Assembly: GCA_030710605.1 (NCBI GenBank)
Contig: CP092877.1
Coordinates: 45,740,406 to 45,804,405 of the forward strand
Source of the DNA: Cordylochernes scorpioides
Lineage: Eukaryota > Arthropoda > Arachnida > Pseudoscorpiones > Chernetidae
Length of the DNA: 64,000 bases
Direction of reading: 5' to 3'
Under the pieces are notes generated by a model. The model was not told the origin of the DNA, searched no databases, and was given only the letters and a program-made list of their open reading frames with translations. The position numbers and the translations under genes were made by a program. Below, one piece after another: positions 1 through 10,608 of the stretch (position 1 is the first letter of the stretch; each line of letters begins with the position of its first letter).

Positions 1-136
1 CAATATATATAGTCTTTGTCTCTCGCCTTCCTATATATACTTGCCTTTAAAATTTTGCTACTTTAACATCTTGTTTTAAGTTACATTGTTTAATAAATAA
101 TCCTTTTATTCCTTGATTCAATCTCAAACTTCAACA
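1..136 (-). repeat. LTR fragment of the Copia family found complete at 49374-53813
   Basis: The segment is the reverse complement of the left part of the LTR at 49374-49589, ending in CTTCAACA at 136. It is cut by the window edge, so it could be a solo LTR or one end of a complete element lying to the left. It abuts a decayed Copia pol gene of another family, so it probably inserted into that older element. Strand is given for comparison with the 49-54 kb copy; seen relative to that copy it lies in the opposite orientation. Confidence 0.85.
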
Positions 137-159
137 CTCTGAAAAGAAAGGCTTATCGA

Positions 160-2088
160 GTGTATGACATAATCACTAAGAAAATAGAAGAAGTAAGATC
201 AGTAAAATTTGTCGAAAATGAGAAAGGAATTGATTATGCAAAAAATCTTCAAGAAGACACAAATTACGACCATTTTTCATATAAAAAGGAAGAGGAAGAT
301 GACATTGAAATCGACCTTCGGACGCGTCCAGAAACCTCAGAACTAAATGAAGAAACGATTCCCACGCTAGACGAACCTAACGAGGAAAGAATTGTAAGGT
401 CAGGTCGCAAAAAGAGAGATACACAAGAAGTTTTAGAGGAAAAACACAGAGCAAAACTGAGAGAAGGAGAAATTAAATTGCTTGAACAAGGCGTTCGACG
501 TTGGCAAAGAATAAAAGAAAGAAATAACGTGAATTTTATATTAAAACCAGAAGAACGTATTCCCGAAAATTATGAGGAGGCGATTAACTGCGAGAATAAA
601 TATGAATGGCTCGAAGCAATGAAAGAAGAACTTTACTCTATTAACAAGCATAAAGTATGGACTCTCGTTGAAAGAGAAAAGAATATGAAGATCATAAACT
701 GCAAATGGATCTTTAGCATAAAGAGTACGCCTAGTGAAGGTGTTTATAGAAGAAAAGCTAGATTAGTTGCTATTGGTTGTAATCAAAAATATGGCGTAAA
801 ATATGAGGAATCATTTTCACCAGTGATCAGAAAAGAAAGTCTTCGTGCAATTGTAGCCCTAGCGGCTCAGTTGAATTTGGTTATAACATCATATGATGTG
901 AAGACCGCCTACCTTTACGGAGAATTGAAGGAAACTATTTTTATGAAACAGCCGGAAGGATTTGTTGAAAAAGGTGAAGAAGACAAAGTTTGAAATTTGT
1001 TAAAAAGTATATATGGACTTCCACAATCGGGACATTGTTGGAATAAAAAGATCACACAACGAGATACTGATACAACTGGGAATGGAAAGATCGCAATATG
1101 ATCCATGTGTCTACACTTTTAGAAAAGGAAAGGAATATGGAATATTGGGTTTATACGTGGATGATCTAATAATAGCCGGAACGGATAAAACCTTTAATGA
1201 AAAACTAGCATCAGAGATAGGAAGATTTGTTGCTTTAAAAGAAAAAGGGGAGAATGAACCTTTCATCGGTATAGAGATAAAGAAAACAGAATACGGTTTT
1301 GATCTATCACAAGCCCATTATATCGATAAAATCTTGAAGAAATTTGCACTCGAAGAATGTAACATTGTACAAACTCCGGGAGATCGAGACCAAAGTTTTG
1401 ATGAATGTCAAGACTCCAAACCAGTAGACAGGACATTGTATCAAGAGATGATCGGATCCCTGATGTATTTGGCAACCGGAACTCGTCCAGATATTTCTTT
1501 TAATGTGAGCAATTTATCCCGATTTTGCAATGATGCAAGAGAAGTACATTTAACAGGAGTTAAGAGAATATATAGATACCTGAAGGGCACCAGAGATAAA
1601 ATGTTAAGATACAAGCCATCAGAAAATAGCATTCTTGTCAGCACAGATGCAAGCTGGTGTTCAACAAGTGACGCAAAGTCTTATTCCGGATACACAGTTA
1701 AACTGGGAAACAACCTGATCAGTTGGAGAAGCAAGAAACAAAGTGTGGTGGCTCTGTCTTCATGCGAAGCCGAACTGATTTCGATATGCGAAGGGATCTG
1801 CGAAGTAAAATGGATTAAAGGACTTTTAGAAGAACTATGTAAGGATGCGAACTTTCCTACAACGCTTAAAACAGATAGTCAATCTGCTATCAAGTGGATT
1901 ATATCTGAAAAAATAACTTCCCGGACGAAACATTAAACCGAAAATTGTATTTTGTAAAAGATGCTGTGGAAGAAAGAACAATCGACCTTGAATTTGTTAG
2001 GAGTGACGAAATGGAAGCGGACCTATTAACAAAGAGTCTTCCCAAGGAGAAACTTAAAAACTGTATAAACTCTCTCGGACTTGTTTGA
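160..2088 (+). pseudogene. Copia-type pol remnant (RT and RNase H)
   Basis: This is the 3' half of a Ty1/Copia polyprotein: an N-terminal linker, the reverse transcriptase with the KARLVA and YDVKTAYL blocks and the catalytic YVDD motif near 1156-1167, and RNase H with the TDASW and SSCEAE blocks, ending in the usual LLTKSLP tail and a stop at 2086-2088. The frame is broken: a TGA at 991-993 stands where a tryptophan codon is expected, the frame shifts near 1040-1065, and again near 1935. Gag, protease and integrase are absent, the left side being replaced by the LTR at 1-136. In copies of this kind the protein acts in virus-like particles to copy element RNA; this copy is dead. The opening GTG at 160 is not a real start. 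Confidence 0.9.
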
Positions 2089-2114
2089 TAGAAGCTTCCA
2101 CACAGGGGAGGGAT

Positions 2115-2303
2115 TGTGGTATTTTATTTTTCAATACTCTGTGTGAAAGCTAGATTTTAAATAGGAACTAACCTGTAGGTGGTAGCAGATTGATTAACCT
2201 AAAAACGTTTTGTTTGGCATTCCTAGTTTTTCTTTTCCTGCTAAATGCAATAAATAATTCTTTTGTTGCTTTAAAGAGAGTTGTAATTATTTAAAATACT
2301 ACA
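2115..2303 (+). repeat. 3' LTR of the decayed Copia element
   Basis: The purine-rich tract CACAGGGGAGGGAT directly precedes 2115. The LTR begins TGTGGTATTTTA and ends TTAAAATACTACA, so it has TG...CA ends with a 12-13 bp imperfect terminal inverted repeat. At 189 bp it is short but normal for Copia. The matching 5' LTR is not in the window. Confidence 0.8.
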
Positions 2304-2546
2304 CTTAACACAAGGGGATAAGAAACAACAACAATAGCATTTTAACTCTAATATTTCTTAGCAACTTTTTTATAGATGAATGTCCCACCCTGAATTTTCC
2401 TTTCTCTCAGTGAATATTTGCTCAACCAATATTGTTTCAAATAATTACTATTATCATCATTGTCATCATAATTCTGGGAGTTTTTGCCCCACATAAACTG
2501 ACAGAACTTGACTTTAATAATATATAGACCCTGATATTAAAAATAA

Positions 2547-2690
2547 AGAAGGCATATCCTGACCAGGAACACATGTGCTATATAGATGGCAGAGCGCCAT
2601 CTAGTGAAACAGAAATCAACTAAACATTGATTTAGCCTGTTCCCTGATATTTGTCCAACCCAATTTCTTGATAAAAAGCCAGTAGAGTGA
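2547..2690 (+). repeat. Truncated unit of the hammerhead-ribozyme repeat family
   Basis: It matches the first 140 bp of the units arrayed at 32558-37429, including the CACATGTGCT and GGCAGAGCGCCATCTAG blocks and the CCAACCCAATTTCTTGATAA block. It stops just before the ribozyme core, so this copy is not self-cleaving. Confidence 0.8.
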
Positions 2691-2997
2691 TATATAGGAA
2701 GAAATATGCAATGATGAATAAAATTATGACAGGGATAAGATTATGAAAGATAAGGTACATTTCTCTTAAGACAAAGAATTGTAGAGACATTGGAATTTCC
2801 TGTGGTCACACTTATGGATGTGAGAGAGACTTTCAGAAAAGAAGAATTGAAGCTTTTTTTTTAAATGTGGACCTGGAGAAAGCTACTTAGTGTCATGGAC
2901 AGCTAATAGGGGGAAAATATTTCACTCTTAAAATAAATTAATCCTGGTCGATCCCACTAGAATATGCAAACAAAGGCTGACCTACTTCTGACACATT

Positions 2998-3316
2998 TTT
3001 TTTTGCCTATCCCTAGTACACATGGTACAGGCCATGATAATCCTGGTGGGTAGAAGTTGGTGACTGCTTTTACTGTAAACTACTGCCACATGTCTACACA
3101 TTTGAAAAGCAGTTCGACTTTGCACTTACAAATGTGCCAGAGCCCCATTTGGTTACTTGCACTCGCTGGTGGGATTGGACTTTGGCAAGAATCGGGGGGG
3201 GGGGGGGGGCATTGAGGTATTTTTTCTAATTAGAAAAAAGTTCAAAATGCGGGATTCGATCCCGGGTCGTAGCATTTGAAAAACAACGATTTAGACCATC
3301 CTTCCGCCAAACCCCT
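2998..3316 (-). repeat. tRNA-derived SINE, family A
   Basis: On the minus strand the element begins with a tRNA-like head containing a B-box-like GGGATCGATCCCGCATTT region and a GGAAGGATGGTCTAAA block, continues into a body with CACATTTGTAAGTGCAAAG, and ends in an A-rich tail (a T run near 2997-3004). A run of about 20 G bases at 3196-3213 is probably slippage. The 3-prime body is the best conserved part across all copies in this window. Confidence 0.8.
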
Positions 3317-3657
3317 TCGGACACTTAATGAGAGCAAATGGATTAGAAAAGTTGTTGATGTTGGGAAAAATTGAAGGAAGAAAAAAGCGAGAAAGACCTG
3401 CAATGAACTGTCAGGGATGCTACCAGGTCACTAGATGAGCTACAAATGATGGTGACCAACAGAACAAATAAGAGAATAGTTATTCATATAGTCACCAAAA
3501 GTGTTGTTGTTTCTTATTCCCTTGTGTAAAGATTACACGAATTCCACAAGTTGATGCTCCTCGAGCTGTTTGATAAGCAGCGGTCTCCCCCAAAAGTCCT
3601 GTTTAGTGCATCTAATGCAAGCCAAAATGTGTTCTGGAGCTGCAGGTGCCAAGCTAC

Positions 3658-3911
3658 TGTTGAATATATGAATTAAATTTTAGACTTTAATATTTTATAT
3701 AATATTGTCACTGAATAATTATTTTAAATATTCTGTGGTATATCATCATTATATAATATTTCCATAGTTATCACTCCTCACTATTCTTATATATTATTAC
3801 TTGTAAATAAATGGAAAGATATAGTTTTGCATAAATAAACTATATTTTCAATTACTAAAATCGTATGTATTAATTTATAAAATAATATAAAACCCTAAAA
3901 CCTTTCTAACA
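3658..3911 (+). repeat. 5' LTR of Copia element
   Basis: 254 bp, TG...CA ends, AT-rich. Confidence 0.93.
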
Positions 3912-3912
3912 G

Positions 3913-3928
3913 TGGTAGCAGAGCGTGG
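3913..3928 (+). promoter_or_regulatory. Primer binding site, initiator tRNA-Met 3' end
   Basis: TGGTAGCAGAGC one base after the LTR is complementary to the 3' end of eukaryotic initiator tRNA-Met (GCTCTGCTACCA). This is the classic primer of many Ty1/Copia elements. It contrasts with the internal-tRNA primer of the Copia element at 49-54 kb. Confidence 0.85.
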
Positions 3929-3962
3929 TTAAAACTTAAAATCTAAAATCGTAAAAATAAAA

Positions 3963-6251
3963 ATGGCTGCTGTTATGGAAGATATTTCGATTATAGATAA
4001 ATTAAAAGACTCTGAAAATTTTGATATTTGGAAATTTCAAATTAACATTATTTTTAAAGCTAATAATTTAATTGAAACAATAAATGGCAAATTGTGTTTT
4101 AAAGATCAAAAGGATGAAAAAGAAAAAAACGTATGGATAATAAAAGATGCTAAAGCCCAAAAATATATTATTTCGAGCATCGATAAAACGATATTAACAC
4201 ACATAATACATTGTGAAAATGCCAAATCAATGTATGACACCATATGCAGAATATTTGAAAGAGATGATGAACAATTAAAATGTAAGCTGCTACAAGAATT
4301 TCACACTTATAAATTTGATAAAAATGTAGACCTTGTAGCCAACATAAGTAATTTAAGAAATTTGGCTTTTAAACTCAATAATCTAAAACAGAACTTTGAT
4401 GACAATATTGTTATTTCAAAGATTTTAACAATCTTGCCAGAAGAATATAATTATTTTTGTACTGCTTGGGAGTCAACTGGAAAAGATGAAAAAACTATTG
4501 AAAATCTAATATCAAGATTGACCACTGAAGAAATAAGAAGAAATAGACAGAGCCAACCAGAAGACCGAGTGGCTATGAATGCAACAAAACAAAAGGTATG
4601 TTTTACTTGTAATAAACCAGGACATATATCTAAAAATTGCACCCAAAGAAAATTCTGCAAATTTTGTAAAAAAACTAACCATGAAGAAAAGGACTGTTTC
4701 TTTAAGAACAACAGTAAACCTGCTGCTAAAGTAAACAAAGAACAATGCAGAATATGTAAAAAGTTTAATCATAAAGAAAGAGACTGCTATTTCAGGAACA
4801 AAGAAAAGCAACCTCCCATTGCTTTCATTGCTGAACAAAGAGAAGAATATGATAAAAGATCATCAGTCACTTTCATTGTTGATAGCGGATCCACCTGTCA
4901 CATGATTAATGAAGAAAAGTTGCTTGATCATCAAAAAAAGTGTGATGTGAACATCAATGTTGCCAAAAAAGAAGAAGTTATGAGAGCAAAAACTTCAGGA
5001 CAATTTAAGGGGAGACAATGTAACCTAAATGAAGTAATATTTGTGCCTGAATTATCAAAAAACCTTTTGTCAGTGACCTCAATTGTTAACAACGGAGGAG
5101 AAGTAAATTTTAAAGGTGATAAAGTGACAATTTTGAAAGATGGAAAAAAAGTTCTAGAAGGAGATCAACTTGAAAATGGACTTTATGCTGTAAATATTGA
5201 ACAACATTTTTCAAAGCAAAATGACTCGAACCTTACCTTACCAAGTGAAAACAAAACCCAAGAATGGCACAGAAAATTGGGACACATTGGAATGCAGAAT
5301 CTAAGAAAACTTGAAAGTTTGGTTGATGGTATGGAGCTTAACAAATTGGAAAAACAGGAAAATGATGTGTGCGAAATTTGCATCATGGCAAAGCAAACTA
5401 GGAAGTCATTTGGAAATGAAAGATCTAGAGCTACCCGACCTTTGGAAATTGTTCATACTGATTTGTGCGGCCCAATAGAACCCTTAACACATGATAATAA
5501 GAAATATATAATGACATTTTTGGATGATTATACACATTTCTGTTATGTGTATTTGCTCAGCAATAAATATGAAGCAAAAGAATATATTAAAGAATATGTA
5601 AATGAAGTGGAAAGATTTTTAAATGCGAAAGTGTCAAAATTAAGGTGTGATAATGGCGGTGAATATGCCAATACGCAAGTTAAAGAATGGTGCAAAATGA
5701 AAGGAATAATACTTGATTTTACAATTCCAAATACTCCACAATTGAATGGAAAAGCAGAAAGGTTGAATCGAACTCTGATTGAAAAAACCAGAGCACTTTT
5801 GCTGGATTCCAAATTAAATAAGGAAATGTGGGGAGAGGCCACAAGAGTCGCTGCCTATTTAATCAACAGAAGCCCTTCAAATACAGTACAAACAACACCA
5901 GCACAGATGTGGTTTGGAAGAAAGCCTAATCTTTCTAATGTAAAATTATTCGGGAGTGAAGTGTATGTCAAAAAATTGGGAAACCTAAAAAAATTGGATA
6001 GTAAAAGTGAAAAATATTCACTTATCGGATACAGTGGAAATGGATACAGATTGTGGGACATGCAGAAAAGAAGGATTATAATTGCAAGAGATGTGGTGTT
6101 TACAGGAAAACTAACAAATGAAATGACCAGTGTCATTCAGCCAAGATACAGAGAAGATTTGGCTTCTGAAATAGAGGAAAGTCAAGACACTAAAATGGAA
6201 TTGGATACCCATGATAAACCACAGAACTCGCCAATTCAAAATATATGTTAA
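3963..6251 (+). CDS. Copia Gag-protease-integrase polyprotein
   Basis: A 762-codon frame opening with ATG at 3963, 35 bp past the primer site. Residues 1-200 are the Copia gag domain (short DIWKFQ block near 21). Three CCHC zinc knuckles follow at about 213-226, 232-245 and 262-275; two or three knuckles is more than the usual one. The protease active site DSGS is at 307-310, the GAG-pre-integrase HxxxH/CxxC-type region near 430-480, and the integrase core carries the D, D and E of a DDE triad (TDLCGP, RCDNGGEY, NGKAERLNRT). The protein would package RNA, mature itself and integrate cDNA. The frame ends in a stop at 6249-6251, caused by a single-base shift: the adjoining frame continues the polyprotein. 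Confidence 0.93.
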   Translation: MAAVMEDISIIDKLKDSENFDIWKFQINIIFKANNLIETINGKLCFKDQKDEKEKNVWIIKDAKAQKYIISSIDKTILTHIIHCENAKSMYDTICRIFERDDEQLKCKLLQEFHTYKFDKNVDLVANISNLRNLAFKLNNLKQNFDDNIVISKILTILPEEYNYFCTAWESTGKDEKTIENLISRLTTEEIRRNRQSQPEDRVAMNATKQKVCFTCNKPGHISKNCTQRKFCKFCKKTNHEEKDCFFKNNSKPAAKVNKEQCRICKKFNHKERDCYFRNKEKQPPIAFIAEQREEYDKRSSVTFIVDSGSTCHMINEEKLLDHQKKCDVNINVAKKEEVMRAKTSGQFKGRQCNLNEVIFVPELSKNLLSVTSIVNNGGEVNFKGDKVTILKDGKKVLEGDQLENGLYAVNIEQHFSKQNDSNLTLPSENKTQEWHRKLGHIGMQNLRKLESLVDGMELNKLEKQENDVCEICIMAKQTRKSFGNERSRATRPLEIVHTDLCGPIEPLTHDNKKYIMTFLDDYTHFCYVYLLSNKYEAKEYIKEYVNEVERFLNAKVSKLRCDNGGEYANTQVKEWCKMKGIILDFTIPNTPQLNGKAERLNRTLIEKTRALLLDSKLNKEMWGEATRVAAYLINRSPSNTVQTTPAQMWFGRKPNLSNVKLFGSEVYVKKLGNLKKLDSKSEKYSLIGYSGNGYRLWDMQKRRIIIARDVVFTGKLTNEMTSVIQPRYREDLASEIEESQDTKMELDTHDKPQNSPIQNIC

Positions 6252-6801
6252 GGAATAGAGAAAATATCAATAGACCTGAAAGACTAAAAGATTATATAGT
6301 GTTGATTCTGTTTCTGAAGAAATAGGATTGTTAACATACAATGAAGCTGTAACCGGAGTAGACAAAGAAAACTGGGTAAAAGCAATACAGGAAGAAAAAG
6401 ATTCATTGAAGAAAAATGAAACTTGGGATTTTGTAAATGCTGAAGAAGTTAAAGGAAAGAAGATACTCAGTTCTAGATGGATATTCAAGATAAAGGATGG
6501 TGGACATTATAAAGCAAGACTTGTTGCTAGAGGAAATGAACAAAAAGAACTTACAAATGAAACCATACCTGCTAAACTAAATATTGACAACCAAAGTGCA
6601 ATGACTTTAATGAAGACAGGACAAATGAACAGAAAGACAAAACATATAGATGTTCGATATCATTTTTTGAAAGATCAGATAAGAGAAAATGTTGCTGTTC
6701 AGTTTTGCCCAACCCAAGACCAAGTTGCTGATATCCTAACCAAGCCTCTGCCAAAGGAAACTTTTGAAAAACACAGATCTTCACTGCTACAGATGTTTTG
6801 A
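6252..6801 (+). pseudogene. Copia RT N-terminus fused to RNase H C-terminus (internal deletion)
   Basis: After the frameshift the polyprotein continues with the conserved entry to Copia RT (ENWVKAIQEE, SSRWIFKIK, YKARLVARG, near 6370-6540) and then jumps directly, after LTNETI near 6570, to the end of RNase H (NIDNQSAM, KHIDVRYHF, ADILTKPLP). The YVDD catalytic block and most of RNase H are missing, roughly 300 codons. The join is in frame, so the deletion may have been carried by a mobilised non-autonomous lineage rather than being late decay. Stop at 6799-6801. Confidence 0.9.
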
Positions 6802-6841
6802 TAGAGTAATTAAAACTCTAAAACATGAATTCAAGAAGGAG

Positions 6842-7092
6842 TGTTGAATATATGAATTAAATTTTAGACTTTAATATTTTATATAATATTGTCACTGAAT
6901 AATTATTTTAAATATTCTGTGGTATATCATCATATAATATTTCCATAGTTATCACTCCTCACTATTCTTATATATTATTACTTGTAAATAAATGGAAAGA
7001 TATAGTTTTGCATAAATAAACTATATTTTCAATTACTAAAATCGTATGTATTAATTTATAAAATAATATAAAACCCTAAAACCTTTCTAACA
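6842..7092 (+). repeat. 3' LTR of Copia element
   Basis: 251 bp; preceded by the purine tract AAGAAGGAG and followed by GCTAC. Confidence 0.93.
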
Positions 7093-7139
7093 GCTACAAG
7101 TCACCAAAAGTAATGGACACTAACAACAAGAGTACAAGG

Positions 7140-7440
7140 GGGTCGGTGGAAGGATGGTCTAAACCGTTGGTTTTCAACCGCCACAACCCAGGTTTGATTC
7201 CTCCATTGGGCAATTTTTTTTTCATCTAAAAAAAATGATCCAATGGCACCCGATTCTTGCAAAAGTCCAATTCCACCAGTTAGTGGAAGTAATCAAATGG
7301 GGTTCTGGTACATTTGTAAGTGCAAAGTCTAACTGCTTTTCACATGTGGTGCACTTACGGTAAAAGCAGTCACCACATTTTACACACCATGATTAACATG
7401 GCCTATACCACAAGTACTAGGGATAAGCAGAAAAAAAAAT
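7140..7440 (+). repeat. tRNA-derived SINE, family A
   Basis: Full-length copy: GGTCGGTGGAAGGATGG head, B-box-like GGTTTGATTCC, CATTTGTAAGTGCAAAG body, CTAGGGATAAGCAG then an A run. Some 3' body bases are missing relative to other copies (the TGTAGACATG block). Confidence 0.85.
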
Positions 7441-7586
7441 AGTGTGGAACATCATTTTACCTTAAACTTGGAGAGTTATAGTTAAAGGGTAAATACACAG
7501 TTGAACCTCACTATGGAACCAACATTTCAGATTGTAATATACAGTCCAACTTGTCAGTACCCAAAAGAGATCAGAATTTTCAAGTC

Positions 7587-7968
7587 AGTATTGAATTATA
7601 GTCTTCTTCTTTCTTATCTCCACTCAATCATATTAGGGTATCAAGATTGTAAAGCTTGACAACCATCATGACTGGGTGAAGTAGAATGTGTCTGCCTTTG
7701 TCATTAAGACTGGGAGCAGTACTCAGTGGCAGGCCGACTTAGCTCCAAAAGAAATGGCCACCTCTGACATGAGGAACAGACGCCATGTGCAGCCACTCCT
7801 AACATGGAGTACAAACGTTGCTCATCCTGTATCCCTGGATTAGAAGCCCTTACAGGGTACTATCAGCCGGGCCAGCTAAGCCCAGGTTTTTAGCGAGCTT
7901 GTTACTGCTCCCCCTCCTCCTTTTTCATCCGGGCTTGGGACTGGCAAAGGCAGAGTATTGAATTATAG
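7587..7968 (-). repeat. SINE-like retroposon, family B, with exact 15-bp target duplication
   Basis: The element spans 7602-7953 and reads on the minus strand from a GC-rich start to a GAA-rich tail (AAGAAAGAAGAAG). The duplication AGTATTGAATTATAG is at 7587-7601 and 7954-7968. Other copies lie at 15974-16345 and 20302-20662. The presence of a perfect duplication shows retroposition. No clear A and B box was found, so the promoter type is unknown; the start resembles 5' portions of RTE-type LINEs (GGTCCCAAGCCCGGAT), which is only a recollection. Confidence 0.85.
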
Positions 7969-8189
7969 TGGATTAAATTAAAAAATACAAGTTTCTGGAG
8001 ATGAGTTTCTTTTCATTTTTTAATTTATTTAACCAATATTTCTAGGAGAGAAAAATACCTGTTTATCAAAATTTTGATAAACCGAGGAATTTTACCCCTA
8101 GAAAAGGAAAGAAACCCATCTCCAGAAAAACTTGTTGTATTATTTAATTTATAGCCAGAAGATTTAAATCAATTGATAGTGGATTAAAG

Positions 8190-8512
8190 TTTTTTTTTTT
8201 GGTTATCCCTAGTACCCGCGTATAGGCCATGATAATTATGGTGGGTAGAAGAAGTCGACTGCTTTTACTGTAAGTGCACCACATGTCTACACACATGAAA
8301 ATCAGTTCGACTTTGCACTTACAAATAGATATGCCAGAGCCCCCTTTGAATACGTGCACTCGTTGGTGGGGTTAGACTTTGGCAAGAATTGGGGGCCATT
8401 GGAGCACTTTTTTTTTTTTTTTTAATCAGAAAAAAGTCCCCAATGCGGGAATTGAACCCAGGTCGTAGTGGTCGAAAACCAATGGTTTAGACTATCCTTC
8501 CACCGAACCCCG
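8190..8512 (-). repeat. tRNA-derived SINE, family A
   Basis: Minus-strand copy with T-run (tail) at 8190-8200 and tRNA-like head ending at 8512 (CCTTCCACCGAACCCC on the plus strand). Confidence 0.83.
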
Positions 8513-8618
8513 TGGATTAAAGTAAATAGGCTGATTGGAATTCAAAAAATGTTTCAATTAAAGTTAAGTGTTGAATTATACTCAATTAAAAAGTGATATT
8601 CTATTATGTTGCAGTTAT

Positions 8619-8765
8619 ACCTGTCTATAGCACCCCCTCTAAATAGCGCCTCCCTCTCTATAGCGCCCGATTTTAAATACATAGTACGATGTGATTTACA
8701 TTAAAAGTGAACTGTCTATAGCACCCTATTTTGGTGAGTCCCAAGAGGGGGCGCTATAGACAGGT
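8619..8765. repeat. Short foldback MITE, CTATAGACAGGT ends
   Basis: Terminal repeats ACCTGTCTATAGCACCCCCT and its inverse AGGGGGCGCTATAGACAGGT bound 147 bp. The second copy at 10885-11055 shows the full ends CAGTTAAACCTGTC and TA target duplication, so this is a Tc1/mariner- or pogo-class non-autonomous element. Confidence 0.75.
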
Positions 8766-8799
8766 TTGAATATTGGAAACTGTTATAGACGCGTATGAT

Positions 8800-8925
8800 T
8801 TTTTGAAAAATAAACAATTTCTACTGCCCTTACTGCAATGGAAAAATTAAAGGGAGGGCCTGGCTCATCAGTGGTGTAATTGCAGTAAGGGCAGTAGAAA
8901 TTGTTTATTTTCAAAATTATTTATT
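8800..8925. repeat. Hairpin repeat with TTTCTACTGCCCTTACTGCA arms
   Basis: About 32-bp arms (ATAAACAATTTCTACTGCCC and inverse) enclose a short loop with CTGGCTCATCAGTGG. Relatives of one arm and loop occur at 46385-46470 and 47505-47565. Confidence 0.65.
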
Positions 8926-8974
8926 TTTCAGAATTATGAGGTTCTAAAATATAGATGGAAATTTTGCTGGGAAG

Positions 8975-9080
8975 AAATTGATCTATGAAAGCATAGGACG
9001 TCTCTCCTGTCAAATTGTGTGGCGTCTAGTTGTGACGTTTAATTTGATGGTAGAGGTGCCCTATGCTTTCATAGAGGTTC
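8975..9080. repeat. Imperfect hairpin with CTATGAAAGCATAGG arms
   Basis: CTATGAAAGCATAGG near 8984 is inverted as CCTATGCTTTCATAG near 9059, with further pairing inward (CCTGTCAAAT / ATTTGATGG). It could be a MITE or a structured RNA; only one copy is seen here. Confidence 0.5.
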
Positions 9081-9120
9081 TAAAAGTTTCTGTTATAATT
9101 AGATTCACACACACAATTGC

Positions 9121-9412
9121 GGGGGTTGGTGGAAGGATGGTCTAAACCGATGGTTTTCGACCGCTACGATCCGGGTTCGATTCTCTAATTTAAAAATGCT
9201 CCAATGGCCCCCGATTCTTGCAAAAGTCCAATCCCACCAGCGAGTGCAAGTAATCAAACCGGGCTCAGGCACATTTGTAAGTGCAAAGTTGAACTGCTTT
9301 TCACACATGTAGACATGTGGTGCACTTACAGTAAAAGCCGTCGCCTACTTCTACCCACCATGAATATCACGGCCTGTACCATGTGTACTAGGGATAAGCA
9401 AAAAAAAAAGAT
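9121..9412 (+). repeat. tRNA-derived SINE, family A
   Basis: Best preserved tRNA-like head in the window: GGTTGGTGGAAGGATGG (A-box region), GGGTTCGATTC (B box, near 9173-9183), then the body and a ten-A tail after GGGATAAGC. Confidence 0.87.
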
Positions 9413-9603
9413 TCCATTGCGATCAAAATTGTCTTTGGTTTAAAATCAAAATCTTTCTTCTCCTAGATAGAGTTCTCAGTTATAATTTTATCTGCAACAG
9501 CTTTGGGCATCCTAATCCCAACTTGTCATACCTTGGTATGTTTATGTGATATTTTTTAGGGTAAATAGCCCAAACACTCCTTTCAATTGAAAAAAAAAAA
9601 ACA

Positions 9604-9825
9604 CCTTAGTAAAAACACAAGGTAATACAACCAAATCCATATAAATAAATAGTGGGTGATGTTTCAGTAACAGCGTTGTTACCATCTTCAGACAAAAGTG
9701 CTAAATGAAGATGGTAAAAGCCCTGTTACCGAAACGTCACACACTATTTATTTATTTGGATTTAGTCTTATTACCTTGTGTTTATAATCTATAATCCAAA
9801 TTGTGCCTTATCATGTTAGTAAAAA
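9604..9825. repeat. Foldback repeat with hammerhead-like arms, family C
   Basis: Inverted arms begin ACACAAGGTAATA and centre near 9700; the right end extends into CCAAATTGTGCCTTATC. The flanks share TTAGTAAAAA, a 10-bp target duplication. Each arm holds CTGAAGA, a GGTAAC/GTTACC stem, GAAACGTC, the order of parts of a hammerhead ribozyme. Copies recur at 12930, 14624/15754, 20729 and 21905. Confidence 0.75.
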
Positions 9826-10365
9826 AAAACACAAAAATATTAAAATACTTTTTTATTCAGAGGGAAAAAAAAAAATCCAATCAAAACATGCGATTGTAAA
9901 TCAAATGGAAGATAAATATAAGGCAAGCTTATTGAAAAAAAAAAATGGGAAAAATTATTCTATGAAGAGTTAGGGGGAAAAAATGGTCAAAATTGTCATT
10001 TGGTTAAATCTTAAGACTAGACACACCAAAATATAATTCAATGAATGTTTTTTTTAAAAAGTATTATTAACATTTCATAACATTGGCAAATCAAAAAAGT
10101 ACAAATTTATAAAAAAAATTAACATCTCTCATTTCACAATAATAAATATCAGACTATACTAAGATTTTTAGTTTTGAACCCCCAAATATTTTTTTTAAAT
10201 TACCTCAAAAACACTTAGAAAAAAAAAACACCAGTTTCTTTTTTTATGCTGTTTAATAATTTACCAAAAAAAATAAATAGTAAACAGCATAAGAAAAAAA
10301 TCTGGTGAATTCCTTTAAGAGATCCAATACTTAAATGGAATCCAAAAAATACACAAAAAGAGTTA

Positions 10366-10371
10366 TTTATT
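10366..10371 (-). terminator. Candidate poly(A) signal of the Mff-like gene
   Basis: AATAAA on the minus strand about 240 nt downstream of the stop codon. Inferred from position only; the 3' end is unmapped. Confidence 0.35.
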
Positions 10372-10608
10372 GGTTTAAAAAAGAGCATTAGTTTTATAAA
10401 GGAGAGAGATGAGAATGAAGATTTAAATTCTACAAATTCTAGAAAGTAGGAAAAAGGAAGGATGAGGGGGTGGGGAAGAATACAAAAAACAAAAAAGATA
10501 AGAATTAAGGTAATTCTCTCCCTTGCGTAGCTGACGCAGCAACGCCTTGAAAAAAGGGGGATCTCAAGTTTAGGCTATACAATGGCACTATGTACAGAAG
10601 CCTGCAGT

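Larger units (their letters stand above)
2304..3535. other. Gene-free stretch with inverted ends (possible degraded transposon)
   Basis: The first 35 bases (ACACAAGGGGATAAGAAAC and onward) recur inverted at 3501-3535, so the stretch may be a 1.2-kb element or a fold-back pair. Inside are a hammerhead-repeat fragment at 2547-2690 and a SINE at 2998-3316. No coding frame is supported. Confidence 0.4.
3653..7097 (+). mobile_element. Copia LTR retrotransposon with RT-core deletion, flanked by 5-bp GCTAC duplication
   Basis: LTRs lie at 3658-3911 and 6842-7092, both beginning TGTTGAATATATG and ending TTTCTAACA, nearly identical apart from a 3-bp ATT indel. The target duplication GCTAC is at 3653-3657 and 7093-7097. 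A primer site follows the 5' LTR and a purine tract precedes the 3' LTR. The internal region keeps gag, protease and integrase but lacks most of RT and RNase H, so the copy is non-autonomous. Confidence 0.95.

Noticed and set aside
1-136. Calling the first 136 bp a solo LTR
   Set aside because: Its other end lies outside the window, so solo and full-length cannot be told apart.
3196-3213. Poly-G run as a quadruplex element
   Set aside because: A single homopolymer inside a SINE, most likely slippage or sequencing error.
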